Assembly: GCA_946885915.1 (NCBI GenBank) | Contig: CAMPHF010000006.1 | Coordinates: 141,208-205,207, forward strand | From: an uncultured Idiomarina sp. | GTDB taxonomy: Bacteria > Pseudomonadota > Gammaproteobacteria > Enterobacterales > Alteromonadaceae | Direction of reading: 5' to 3' | Length of the DNA: 64,000 nucleotides | The notes under the pieces: model-generated | Databases searched by the model: none | Seen by the model: the letters and a program-made list of their open reading frames with translations, nothing else | What the model was told of the DNA's origin: nothing | Translations under genes and position numbers: made by a program | Shown: piece by piece, positions 50,325 through 59,845 of the stretch | Numbering within the stretch: position 1 is the stretch's first letter | Layout: every line of letters begins with the position of its first letter

Positions 50325-53141
50325 TTAGAACGTGTGAGTGTACTCAACGTAATAGCTTGCACCACGAGACGCACCTGGGTATGCGAACTCATTGTAGTAC
50401 GGCCATCCTGTTTGAGTGACATCACGCGGTGGACGCTTGTCAGTAATGTTAACGCCAGAGAATGAAATCGCTGAATTATCAGTGATTCGATACTGAGCGC
50501 TTAAGTTAAACGTTACCCAAGGGTGAACACGTGACACGCTTTCATACAGATCGCTGGCTGGATCAGAGTACTCTGCTGGTTGAATGTTGATTGGCGTAGA
50601 GCCAACACGACGACCAGTTAAGTAAACCGCAAAATCTTGATACTGCCAGCCAACTTGTGCTGTCAAGATAGTACGAGGATCACTGAACGACGCTAAGTTG
50701 CGATACTCGATGTAATCGTCTTCCGCAGTAGACTGGAACTTGTAACTCTGAGTATTCGTGTATTGAAGATTAGAGGTAAAGTCACCAATCTCAGTCGATA
50801 AACGATAATCAATCGACGCATCGAAGCCTGTGATCTGTTGACGCGAAGCATTGGTTGGCGTGATGTTTACACCAGCAAGTTCGCCAGCATTCGCTGCACC
50901 CTCAGCCGCACGGTCAATTTTGCTAAACACATTTTGACAGAAGCCGCTTTCAGGATCTCGACTGTTCAGACTGTAGTTACACTCGTACTCGTCAAAAATT
51001 AATCCTGAAACACTTTCGTCAGTTACGATGTTTTCAAGTTCAATTTTGTAGTAGTCAAGTGAGAAGTTCAAACCATCTGTAATTTCGTAGACGATACCGA
51101 AACCGTAGTTAGTTCCTTCTTCTTCTTCAAGTGTGGTTGAGCCGTTACGAGTACCACGGATATTCGCAATATTCTGGCTACAAGCTTCCCCACTAGGAAT
51201 AAACTCGGCAGGGTCACCGCCACCCGCGACAAAATCCTCACGACACGCAGTCCAGTCATAAACAGAAGTGAAGAATCCGCTGTTTCCGGCAAACACATAA
51301 TGCATGTCTGGTGCACGGAAGCTTTGACCATAGCTACCACGAATTAATAACGCGTCAATCGGGCGGTATTCAAGACCGACCATAGGTGACAAACGTCCGC
51401 CTACGTCAGTTGTATCGTCGTCATAACGGTCATAACGGGCTGCAGCAGTTGCTGTAATAGTTTCGGTTAACGGGAATGAGGTTTCTAAGCCAACCGCCCA
51501 ACGGCTACGGTCACCACCACCTACAGTACCGGTCAAGCCATACCAGCTAACATCAGTGGTACTTAACGTCCGATCGTCCTGATTTAAGTCATAACCTTGT
51601 TTGTTATACTCAACAACAGCAGCAAACTGAGCCATACCTGCAGGCATTTCAAACAAATCACCGGCTAGACTCGCAAACAACGTGCGTGAGTATGAATCAG
51701 CCGTAATAACTTGGGTGCCTAACAGTTCATTCCGCATATCGTCGGTAATTGGCGCGTAGAAATCATACTGTCCAGCATTACCGTTTGAGAAACCACTTAC
51801 AACCGCACCAAAATCACCATAGAAGTAGTCAAGTACAACTTCATTTTTCAACCATGAACGGCGACTTTCGAAATCTGCAGTACTATGGCTGTACGAAACT
51901 TCCCATTCGTAGAAGTTAGACAATGTGCCACGGAAACCAGTGGTAACGTTTAAGTTACGCTCATCAAACTCGGCTGATTTTGGCCCCATTTCTTCAAATG
52001 AGAATTGACGTTGCATCAACAACCGATTCGCTTGTCCGCCAAACAGGTTACCAGAACCATCTGGCGTTAAACCAATGGTGTCTTCAAAAATGAAGTGACG
52101 TGAACCGCGGTTTGACGCAAGTTGATCAGTAATCAACGCATCAACGAACCACTCTACATCAGGCGAAAAGTCGTACTGACCAGAAATGAAACCAGCAACT
52201 TTCCGACGCTCATTTTGAATCGAGTAGTCACCATTTGTGTTGGTTGCACAATAATAGCCAACACCTTCTCGTAACATACGCTCATAGCCTGAACCAGAGG
52301 TTTCACAACCAGTGCCTGGGTCAACGTTTTGACCAACGTACGGGTCCTGTACAACAATACCATAGGCTGGTTGACCAAGACCGTCTGGACGATCTTCATA
52401 GGAATCCAACCAATCACGATCGGTCGCAAAAATAGGATCGATTTGTTGGAATTCAAGACCGTAGGTAAACGAGTAATCGCGTTCAGTCACGCCTGATACG
52501 ATTTGGAATCGATACTCGTCACCGCCGCCATCTTTGGTGGTGCCACCGAGCAAAGATACTGTCGTGTCGTCGACGTCTTGCTTCAAAATAATGTTCACAA
52601 CACCAGCAACTGCATCAGAGCCATAAATAGCTGATGCGCCGTTAGTCAAAACTTCGATGCGAGAAATTGCCGCTACCGGAATTGATGACAAGCTAACGAA
52701 GTTACTCTGTCCATTGTACGGCGTCGGGTTTTCTGACAAACGACGACCATTCAATAGAATCAGCGCTTGACCAGGTGCTAAACCGCGTAATGAGATAGTT
52801 TGCGCGTTTGGTGTAAAACCACCTTGCGAACCGAATTCATCACCTTGAATAACACCAGTGTTTTGCGCTAGGTTTTTAAGCGCATCAAACGCCGTTGTGA
52901 AACCTTGGTTCTTGATGTCAGCTTCGCTAATCACGACGACCGGCGCTGCACCCTCAAGATCACTTCTTTTGATCCGCGAACCGGTAACGGCTACGCGTTC
53001 AACTTCTTCTGTTTCTTCTTGTTGAACTTCTTGCTCTGACTGCTGAGTACCGGCTTCTTGCGCATAAGCGACTGGGCCAACACCAACGCCGACAGAGAAG
53101 AGCGCAAGCCATAAGGCTTGATTTAATTTAGTTTTCTTCAT
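50325..53141 (-). CDS. TonB-dependent outer-membrane receptor
   Basis: TonB-dependent receptor of 938 residues. A signal peptide (to about residue 27, PVAYA) is followed by an acidic linker (EEVERVAVTGSRIKRSD), the plug domain (about 55-180; AQTISLRGLAPGQALILLNGRRLSENPTPYNG, IEVLTNGASAIYGSDAVAGVVNIILK) and the 22-strand barrel ending YYVEYTHTF. The ligand cannot be read from the sequence. This subfamily (long, with Gly-rich plug) is common for oligosaccharide or peptide uptake in Alteromonadales. It is divergent from an S9 peptidase gene, so peptide uptake is possible. The shared 3' element follows it. Confidence 0.92.
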   Translation of the reverse strand: MKKTKLNQALWLALFSVGVGVGPVAYAQEAGTQQSEQEVQQEETEEVERVAVTGSRIKRSDLEGAAPVVVISEADIKNQGFTTAFDALKNLAQNTGVIQGDEFGSQGGFTPNAQTISLRGLAPGQALILLNGRRLSENPTPYNGQSNFVSLSSIPVAAISRIEVLTNGASAIYGSDAVAGVVNIILKQDVDDTTVSLLGGTTKDGGGDEYRFQIVSGVTERDYSFTYGLEFQQIDPIFATDRDWLDSYEDRPDGLGQPAYGIVVQDPYVGQNVDPGTGCETSGSGYERMLREGVGYYCATNTNGDYSIQNERRKVAGFISGQYDFSPDVEWFVDALITDQLASNRGSRHFIFEDTIGLTPDGSGNLFGGQANRLLMQRQFSFEEMGPKSAEFDERNLNVTTGFRGTLSNFYEWEVSYSHSTADFESRRSWLKNEVVLDYFYGDFGAVVSGFSNGNAGQYDFYAPITDDMRNELLGTQVITADSYSRTLFASLAGDLFEMPAGMAQFAAVVEYNKQGYDLNQDDRTLSTTDVSWYGLTGTVGGGDRSRWAVGLETSFPLTETITATAAARYDRYDDDTTDVGGRLSPMVGLEYRPIDALLIRGSYGQSFRAPDMHYVFAGNSGFFTSVYDWTACREDFVAGGGDPAEFIPSGEACSQNIANIRGTRNGSTTLEEEEGTNYGFGIVYEITDGLNFSLDYYKIELENIVTDESVSGLIFDEYECNYSLNSRDPESGFCQNVFSKIDRAAEGAANAGELAGVNITPTNASRQQITGFDASIDYRLSTEIGDFTSNLQYTNTQSYKFQSTAEDDYIEYRNLASFSDPRTILTAQVGWQYQDFAVYLTGRRVGSTPINIQPAEYSDPASDLYESVSRVHPWVTFNLSAQYRITDNSAISFSGVNITDKRPPRDVTQTGWPYYNEFAYPGASRGASYYVEYTHTF

Positions 53142-53385
53142 CTGAAATTGCTCTCAATCGATTGTAGTTATTTTGTTACGACCATTTGAGTGTCGCAGTT
53201 ACAAAATTACACAATTAAATACACAACGTAAACAAGTTAATGGGTAAAATTTACAGTTATTGTTATATATAGGCGTTAATATTGTATACCCGCATGTACA
53301 ATCTTTTAACGAAGGTGGTTCATCGCTATTATATCAGTTTGAATGCGTTAACTTTTTGTACCGCGCCATGAGAAGAGAGAAAGAC

Positions 53386-55329
53386 ATGATTAGAAAACTA
53401 CTAGTAACTTTGCTGATTTTACCCAATATCATCGCAGCGCAAGCAAGCGAAGGTAACGTAGAACCTGTTCCGCTCGAAGCATTTGCCGCGGCCCCGTCAT
53501 TCAATTCGATGAGAATATCACCGGATGGTAAGCACTATGCAGCAACCTTTCCGATGGGAAATCAAATCCGCCTGGCGATTCTAGATGCCGAAACCTTTCA
53601 ACCCGTCTATCAATATTTCTTCGGCGATAACGATCAGATCGCTCAGTTTTGGTGGGTGAACAACAACCGCCTGTTTATGCGTACCGCGGTCAAGTCAGGT
53701 CAGTATGCGCAACGCTTCCTTGACCCACGTGTTTATGCTGCTGACATCGGTGGGCGCGTTGAAATGGTTTATAACCATGGTGCCAATTTTAGCATTGAAG
53801 ACATGCTTCCTGAGGATCCAGAGCACATCGTGATTGTCAGTAATCACGAACGTCGCCAATACTTTAACGTGTATAAGATGAACGTAAACTCGGGGCGGTT
53901 ACAAACGCTTGCTCGTAACCCATTTCAGTATGCTCAAATGTTACTTGACGAGAATAACGAGCCCGTTTTTGCACTAGAGAACGATGTTGACTCAGGCGAG
54001 ACCAGAGTATGGACCCGCTCAGCCGGTGGCGAGTGGGACATGTTAGATAGCTTTCCGCCGTTTAAAGGAAAATCCTACACTGGCAGCATCCGTCCCGTAG
54101 GCATCAGCCCCGACAAAACCAAAGTATATTTACTATCCGATCAAGAAACGGACACGATGTCCCTGTATACCTACGACCTTTCCACTAAGAAACGTGAATT
54201 AGTATATGAACACAAGGTTGTTGACGTCTCACCTGTATATGAACGTCTTCCTGGATGGGAAAATGCTCGCCTCGTCGGCGTAGCGTTTGACGATGGCCGT
54301 TCGCGACGCGCTTTTATTGACGAGGATGGTCCAGCGGCGAGCGAGTTTACCGCATTACAAGGCGCCTTCCCTAACCAGTACACCCGAGTCATTAGCCAAA
54401 CCGAAAATGCGCAGAAAGTAGTGTTAGAAGTCAGTTCAGATAAAAACCCAGGCACCTTTTATGAGTTTGATCGCGAGGCGCGTGCGGTTCGTTTCCTTGC
54501 CCAGCGATATCAAAATATTGATCCTCAAAAAATGGCCTCGGTTCATGCCATTAAAATGAATGCTAGAGACGGCCTAGAGCTACACGGCTACATCACCCTC
54601 CCACCAGGGGTCGAGTCGTTAGAAAATGCTAAAGACTTGCCAATGGTTGTTTATGTTCATGGTGGACCTCACGGCCCGCGTGACTACTGGACATTTGACC
54701 CATATGCCCAAGCAATTGCCAGCCGTGGATATGCCCTATTGCAAATCAACTTCCGTGGTTCAGGTGGTTACGGCAAAGAATTCGAGCAAATTGGTTTCGG
54801 CAAATGGGGCCAAGAAATGCAAGATGATGTAACCGATGCAACCATGTGGGCGGTAGAGCAAGGTTACGCCGATAAAGATCGATTATGTATATTTGGCGGT
54901 AGTTATGGTGGCTACGCCGCACTTATGGGCGTAGTTAAAGAGCCAGACCTTTACCAATGTGCCGTAGGTTATGTGGGCGTTTACGATTTACCGTTAATGA
55001 AAAATACGGGGAACGTAGCCGAACGCTTAGACTGGGGACTTGACTATCTTGGTGAGGCGTTAGGTGATGACCCGAAAAAATTAATTGAAATTTCGCCCCA
55101 TTACCATGTCGATAAAATCAAAGCCGACGTATTCATTGTGCATGGTGGTCGTGATGAGCAGGCGCATTATGATAATGCCCTAAATATTCGTGAAGAGTTT
55201 AAGAAGCACGGTAAAGAAATCACTTGGATGTGGAAGGAAACCGAAGGTCATGGTTTTGCCGACCCTGAAAATCGCCTAGATCTCATGGAAGCAATGGTAG
55301 ATTTCTTCGATAAAAATATTGGAGAGTAG
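53386..55329 (+). CDS. S9 family prolyl oligopeptidase-type serine peptidase
   Basis: Serine peptidase of the S9 family, 647 residues from the ATG at 53386, which follows AGAGAGAAAG; the frame stays open upstream by 42 codons. A signal peptide (MIRKLLVTLLILPNIIAAQA) suggests a periplasmic or secreted enzyme. A beta-propeller (about 40-380) precedes the alpha/beta hydrolase domain. The catalytic Ser is in FGGSYGGYAALMG (about residue 507), Asp in HGGRDEQAHYDNAL (about 589) and His in TEGHGFADP (about 621). It is 2 bases before the Sel1 protein gene. Between two TonB receptors it may digest peptides before or after uptake. Confidence 0.93.
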   Translation: MIRKLLVTLLILPNIIAAQASEGNVEPVPLEAFAAAPSFNSMRISPDGKHYAATFPMGNQIRLAILDAETFQPVYQYFFGDNDQIAQFWWVNNNRLFMRTAVKSGQYAQRFLDPRVYAADIGGRVEMVYNHGANFSIEDMLPEDPEHIVIVSNHERRQYFNVYKMNVNSGRLQTLARNPFQYAQMLLDENNEPVFALENDVDSGETRVWTRSAGGEWDMLDSFPPFKGKSYTGSIRPVGISPDKTKVYLLSDQETDTMSLYTYDLSTKKRELVYEHKVVDVSPVYERLPGWENARLVGVAFDDGRSRRAFIDEDGPAASEFTALQGAFPNQYTRVISQTENAQKVVLEVSSDKNPGTFYEFDREARAVRFLAQRYQNIDPQKMASVHAIKMNARDGLELHGYITLPPGVESLENAKDLPMVVYVHGGPHGPRDYWTFDPYAQAIASRGYALLQINFRGSGGYGKEFEQIGFGKWGQEMQDDVTDATMWAVEQGYADKDRLCIFGGSYGGYAALMGVVKEPDLYQCAVGYVGVYDLPLMKNTGNVAERLDWGLDYLGEALGDDPKKLIEISPHYHVDKIKADVFIVHGGRDEQAHYDNALNIREEFKKHGKEITWMWKETEGHGFADPENRLDLMEAMVDFFDKNIGE

Positions 55330-55331
55330 TT

Positions 55332-56297
55332 ATGAATCCGCTAAAGCATTCGATGCTAGCAACCATAATATCAATGTCATTATTTGCCTACCTACCGGGC
55401 TCAGAAGCGTTCGCCTCACCTGAGGCGTCCAGCTCTGGCGCAGTTGTCATCGATGAATACAAATTGGCGAGCTTAAAAAAGCTCGCCTTAAATGGCGCAC
55501 CGGAAGCACAATTCATTCTGGGTACCCTGTATGAATTTGGAACTGGGGTGACAGCTGACTCCGAAATAGCACTACGATATTATAAAATGGCGGCCGCTAA
55601 CCGACATGCCAAAGCAATGTACCAACTCTCAGCAATATATAGTAATGGCCGCTTTGGAGAAAAAGATAGCCAAGCTGCAGCACAATATCTGCAGCGTGCT
55701 TCAGACCACGGTCTACCCATTGCTCAGGTACAGCAAGCCAAGGAGATGCTGGCTTATCATCCTGAGGATAAGGCCGATGCCGCATGGGAATTACTCCTCA
55801 CAGCAGCTGAAAGAAACAATTATGAAGCGAAATATCTTACGGTGTTACTGAGTACTGATCCTAGTTTTCCACATAAGCTTAACGATGAAACATATGCAGA
55901 GTACTTAACCTTTTTAGCCAAACGCGATTACCAAGATAGCTACATGCTGTTCAGTAAACTTCGGGCGGCCCAAACCACCGCCAGTGAAACCGCTCGCAAT
56001 GAATCAAATAATACGCCCGTAGAGTCGCTTGCAATGAGACTTCCTAAACTAGATGCAGACGTCGAGGTTATTACCGTCACCGCTGAGCCTATTACTTTTG
56101 ATTTTCTTGTCGATTCAGCAATAGAGCAAATCAAAGATTTCGAGATTTATGATGGTAACTCCACCGGATCTCGAATTCCTGGTAAAGCCTGTACACGATA
56201 TTCAAATCCGCCATGCAGCTACAGTAAACCCGGGATACTAACCGGCACCGCAGCAGGTGGATTAAGCGAACCGATTGGAACTTCAAACAACAATTGA
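55332..56297 (+). CDS. Sel1-repeat periplasmic protein
   Basis: A 321-residue protein with a signal peptide (to about residue 29, PGSEAFA) and a run of Sel1-type repeats from about 45 to 150 (KKLALNGAPEAQFILGTLYEFGTGV, ALRYYKMAAANRHAKAMYQLSAIYSNGRFG, AQYLQRASDHGLPIAQVQQA). The C-terminal half is less typical and has two cysteines near GKACTRYSNPPCSY. Sel1 repeats mediate protein binding. It follows the S9 peptidase by two bases, so the pair is co-transcribed. The specific role is unknown. Confidence 0.8.
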   Translation: MNPLKHSMLATIISMSLFAYLPGSEAFASPEASSSGAVVIDEYKLASLKKLALNGAPEAQFILGTLYEFGTGVTADSEIALRYYKMAAANRHAKAMYQLSAIYSNGRFGEKDSQAAAQYLQRASDHGLPIAQVQQAKEMLAYHPEDKADAAWELLLTAAERNNYEAKYLTVLLSTDPSFPHKLNDETYAEYLTFLAKRDYQDSYMLFSKLRAAQTTASETARNESNNTPVESLAMRLPKLDADVEVITVTAEPITFDFLVDSAIEQIKDFEIYDGNSTGSRIPGKACTRYSNPPCSYSKPGILTGTAAGGLSEPIGTSNNN

Positions 56298-56301
56298 TAA
56301 T

Positions 56302-56351
56302 AAAAAGCCCCGCAAATGCGGGGCTTTAACGTTATCCAGGGAGTGGATACG
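56302..56351. repeat. Shared 3' element with terminator, copy 2
   Basis: Second copy of the element at 50271-50321. The terminator stem AGCCCCGC / GCGGGGCT is at 56306-56325 with A-runs on one side and a T-run on the other, so it can serve both the plus-strand Sel1 gene and the minus-strand receptor gene. CCAGGGAGTGGATACGT follows. Confidence 0.8.
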
Positions 56352-56356
56352 TATTT

Positions 56357-59308
56357 TTAGAACTCAATGCCAACGCTCAACTGAACGTAGCGAGGAGTTT
56401 GGTAACCAAGTGGCAACAAGAATGTATCACTTGGGTTACCCGGAGTACCTGCTTCTGCGAACTCGTCAACAGCTGTTACGCTTTGCGCATTTAGCACGTT
56501 GTACACGTCCACTCGAGCAAAACCATCGAATTCACCAACGGTGAAGTCATAAGTTGCGTTTAAGTCTAATTGCGCAACCCATGGCGTACGGCCAAAGGTA
56601 CCGCGAGGAATCAACGACAACTCACCAGTATCGGCGTTAGTTACGTAGAAGGTGTCACCGTATGGAGGAACGCCATTCGGGTGACCAATACCAAACGCGT
56701 TAGTTGGACGACCTGACTGTAGTAAGAAATTCATACCCAGACGGAAGTTCTCAGACAACGCATATGCACCATACGCTTTAAAGGTATGACGACGGTCATT
56801 AGGTAATGAACCGTAGGCACCATCCATCAACTCAGGGAAGTCGAAGTCTTGGGTAATACCAGCATCAGTCTGGCCGATGTCAGATTTTACCAAACCTTCA
56901 GTGTTACCATAGCTCTTAGACCAAGTATAAGAAGCATTTAACTGCCATACTTCGTCCCAAGCTTTAGCAAGTGTTAACTCAACAGCTGAGTACTTACGCT
57001 CTGCAACCGGATAACCGATTTCAGACAAGTCGAAGGTAATGAATTCATCAACTTCAGCGCCAGGAGTACAATCGGTACGAGCAAAGATAGTAGTCTCTTC
57101 ACCTGGGTTACCTAATACATAACCGTTACCGATGTGACATCCATAAGTTGCGTCAAGATAAGATGAAACTTCCATATCGTCGATAGCACCGTTAAGTACA
57201 CGGCGGATACCACGAACACCCCAAGCCCAATCGTCATTAATCGCAGCTTCATAGCCAAGAATAATTTCGTCTTGATACATTGGGTCGATATCTTGGTCGA
57301 CAATAGCGCGGGTATCTGGAACAGAACCGTCAGCATTTACACGGTCAGGTCCAACTTGTGGGCCAAGATCCAAAGTGTAGTTCGGACGACCAAAAGCTTC
57401 GCCTGGAGTCACACCTTCAAGCGTGAAGTAACGGAATACGTCAAACTCGTTACCAGATAAACGCACGTTAGTATTGTTAGCTACCGGTAAGAAGTAACGG
57501 CCAACGTTAACGAACGCCTTACGCTCACCATCACCGTCGATATCCCATGCAACACCAATACGCGGTGCCCACATGTTGCTGATTTCAGCAAAAGTTTCGC
57601 CAGCTGCGTTTTTGTTTTCAAAGGTTTCATTACGCAAACCAATGGTAGCCGTTACTGTTGGTGTAACTGACCATACATCTTCAATATAAAATGCTGAAGC
57701 GATAGTTTCAAAGTCACCACCTACAGTACGCTCGCGACGAGATACGAATACGTCTTCACCCGCTGGAAGCGTTGCACCGTTGGCAAGCTGGCCATTCTCA
57801 GCTGCATCCGCGATGATGTAGTAAGCGCCTTCAGGACCTGAATAAGCTTGGGTTGAACTTGAAGTGTTAACCTCGCGGTCCATACCGAAGCGTAACAAAT
57901 GGTCATAACCAAGTGCCCATTCGAAATCGATACGCATTGCTTCACGTTCATCTGAACCAGTTTCACCGAAGTAAATAGAGGTATCAGCACAACCGATGTT
58001 CAATAATCCGAAAGGACGCGCATCACGCTGGTCTTGAATCAAAGTACAATCAGCGAACAACGAAGAACCTGAAGTTAACGAGTACTCGTTTTTACCGTAA
58101 AGGGCAGACACTGATAAATCAGGAGTTATATAACCAGTATATTTTACTGACCAGTTATCACCGCCACTCTCACCGAATGATTCACCTGGAGCAGATAGCG
58201 CGCCAGTGTCTTCATCACGAATGTAAGAGATGGTGTCGGTGGTGCTCGAATCAGAGAATGCTAATACTTCGATTAAATGGTCATTATTAATTTGCCAGTC
58301 AACCTTGGCACCCCAAAACGCATCATCAGTTTGTGCATTTTGAAAGCCAGTACCTTCAGAAGTAATCGCCTCATTCTCGATATCACGAGGGTTATACATT
58401 ACATAGTAGAACAACTCGTCTTCAATCAGCGCACCAGACGCATAGATGTTTGCATCCATACGCGATGAGCTATCGCCTGAGTTATCGATTAGGACTTGGC
58501 CGTTTGAACGACGCACGGTAGGTGAATTCTCACGTAAACCTGAAGGCGTGAAGTAAACGTTCGCACCCGCTTTGAATTCGTTGCTACCAGATTTAGTCAC
58601 GGCGTTAATAACACCACCAGTTGAGCGACCAAATTCAGCACTGTAACCGCCAGTCAATACTTGGAATTCAGAATAGAATTCGAATGGCACGTTAGAGAAG
58701 CCTAAACCGTTACGGAAGTTAGTAACGTTCAAACCATTGATGTAGGTTTGGTTTTCCGCGACTGATGAGCCACCGAAAGAAGCCAAATTACCGAACGCTG
58801 CATCACCTTTAGTGGTGCTTGGCGCCAATAAGGCTACGTCTGTCGCTGAACGTGGAACCGGAATACGGTCGATTTCAGCTTCGCCGATGTTAAGCGCAGT
58901 ACCTGATGAACGAGTATCGATCATAGATACACGAGCACCTGAAACTTCAATACGCTCAGCAGAAGTATATAAAGGTAAAGTTACTTCAACGGCACCACCA
59001 GCAGAAACGCGTACGTTTTCGATAGTTTGAGTTGAATAACCATCTTTTACGATAGTTACCGTATACAGACCAGTAGAAAGATTACGAAGTGAAAACTGAC
59101 CATCGTCGTTCACTTGAACTGAACGAGAAAAACCCGTTTCAGGGCTGCTGATCGTCACAGTTGCACCAGCAATAGCAGCTGTTGACTGAGTCGTCACGTT
59201 ACCACGGATAGTACCCGTGGTTTCTTGTGCATGCACACTAACTGACATGCTGAGCGCGGTAGCGACAGCAGCGGCAGTGAGCGCACGTTTAAAATTAAAT
59301 GTGCTCAT
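56357..59308 (-). CDS. Oar-like TonB-dependent receptor with N-terminal CarboxypepD domain
   Basis: TonB-dependent receptor of 983 residues of the Oar type. A signal peptide (ending SVHAQ at about 28) is followed by a carboxypeptidase-regulatory-like domain (about 30-115; GTIRGNVTTQSTAAIAGATVTISSPETG, GQFSLRNLSTGLYTVTIVKDGY). The plug domain contains ERIEVSGARVSMIDTRSSG and YSAEFGRSTGGVINAVTKSGSN. The barrel ends YVQLSVGIEF. Oar-type receptors in Myxococcus and Alteromonadales are linked to peptide or protein export/uptake. An AGGGAG ribosome site lies upstream inside a small hairpin. Ligand not predictable. Confidence 0.92.
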   Translation of the reverse strand: MSTFNFKRALTAAAVATALSMSVSVHAQETTGTIRGNVTTQSTAAIAGATVTISSPETGFSRSVQVNDDGQFSLRNLSTGLYTVTIVKDGYSTQTIENVRVSAGGAVEVTLPLYTSAERIEVSGARVSMIDTRSSGTALNIGEAEIDRIPVPRSATDVALLAPSTTKGDAAFGNLASFGGSSVAENQTYINGLNVTNFRNGLGFSNVPFEFYSEFQVLTGGYSAEFGRSTGGVINAVTKSGSNEFKAGANVYFTPSGLRENSPTVRRSNGQVLIDNSGDSSSRMDANIYASGALIEDELFYYVMYNPRDIENEAITSEGTGFQNAQTDDAFWGAKVDWQINNDHLIEVLAFSDSSTTDTISYIRDEDTGALSAPGESFGESGGDNWSVKYTGYITPDLSVSALYGKNEYSLTSGSSLFADCTLIQDQRDARPFGLLNIGCADTSIYFGETGSDEREAMRIDFEWALGYDHLLRFGMDREVNTSSSTQAYSGPEGAYYIIADAAENGQLANGATLPAGEDVFVSRRERTVGGDFETIASAFYIEDVWSVTPTVTATIGLRNETFENKNAAGETFAEISNMWAPRIGVAWDIDGDGERKAFVNVGRYFLPVANNTNVRLSGNEFDVFRYFTLEGVTPGEAFGRPNYTLDLGPQVGPDRVNADGSVPDTRAIVDQDIDPMYQDEIILGYEAAINDDWAWGVRGIRRVLNGAIDDMEVSSYLDATYGCHIGNGYVLGNPGEETTIFARTDCTPGAEVDEFITFDLSEIGYPVAERKYSAVELTLAKAWDEVWQLNASYTWSKSYGNTEGLVKSDIGQTDAGITQDFDFPELMDGAYGSLPNDRRHTFKAYGAYALSENFRLGMNFLLQSGRPTNAFGIGHPNGVPPYGDTFYVTNADTGELSLIPRGTFGRTPWVAQLDLNATYDFTVGEFDGFARVDVYNVLNAQSVTAVDEFAEAGTPGNPSDTFLLPLGYQTPRYVQLSVGIEF

Positions 59309-59689
59309 TAATAAATCTCCCTGGAGATCATTTTATTAGAGTTATTTGGGTGGTCGAGTATGAGAGCTCGACAAACGTAAACGGGGAGACTTTCCCCGCA
59401 TCCCATAGATGTAACAGTTATTAACAAGTAATGCAACCAAGCTAATTTTTAATCAACAACTATGTAAGCGCGGTATTTTGTGGCTCTTTATGCTTTGTAG
59501 GGTAGCGAACTTAGGCTAAAACGCATCGATTAACGCCGCCAAAAGGTTCACTCTGTGGGCGCTTCTGAGAGCTTGAAATGTACTTGAATCGTCAAACAGC
59601 ATAAAATAAGCGACCAAATCATCATGATAATGACTCAACTGACATCATAATGGGCGCCGATTGGCATTGTTTAAGGCTACAAAAATATT
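59309..59689. other. Non-coding leader of the Oar-like gene and pre-tRNA spacer
   Basis: Stretch of 381 bases without a gene. Close to the Oar start lies the ribosome site within ATCTCC-CT-GGAGAT (59315-59328), then two hairpins, GTCGAG / CTCGAC (59353-59372) and CGGGGA / TCCCCG (59382-59398). These would lie in the 5' leader of the Oar mRNA. The rest (59400-59689) is A+T-rich and should hold the Oar promoter (minus strand) and the tRNA promoter (plus strand). I could not fix either one with confidence. Confidence 0.6.
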
Positions 59690-59766
59690 GTCCCCGTGGC
59701 ACAGCTGGATAGCGCAGCCCCCTCCTAAGGGGCAGGTCGCAGGTTCGAATCCTGCCGGGGACGCCA
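59690..59766 (+). tRNA. tRNA-Arg (anticodon CCT)
   Basis: Complete cloverleaf of 77 bases. The acceptor stem pairs GTCCCCG with CGGGGAC, the anticodon stem GCCCC / GGGGC encloses the loop CTCCTAA (anticodon CCT), and the T loop is TTCGAAT. The discriminator is G and CCA is encoded. It reads AGG codons. The 3' end is the probable attachment site of the element to the right. Confidence 0.97.
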
Positions 59767-59823
59767 ATAAAAACAGCAGCTTAAAAATAAATGCCACTCA
59801 AAAAACATTCGAAAAAAACTTTC

Positions 59824-59845
59824 ATGTAGCATATATGTAGCATAT
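59824..59845. repeat. Perfect tandem 11-base repeat near the tRNA
   Basis: ATGTAGCATAT occurs twice in direct contact (59824-59834 and 59835-59845), 58 bases from the tRNA CCA and touching the ptuB-like stop codon. Short direct repeats at this distance from an attachment site are often arm-type sites of a tyrosine integrase. Confidence 0.6.
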
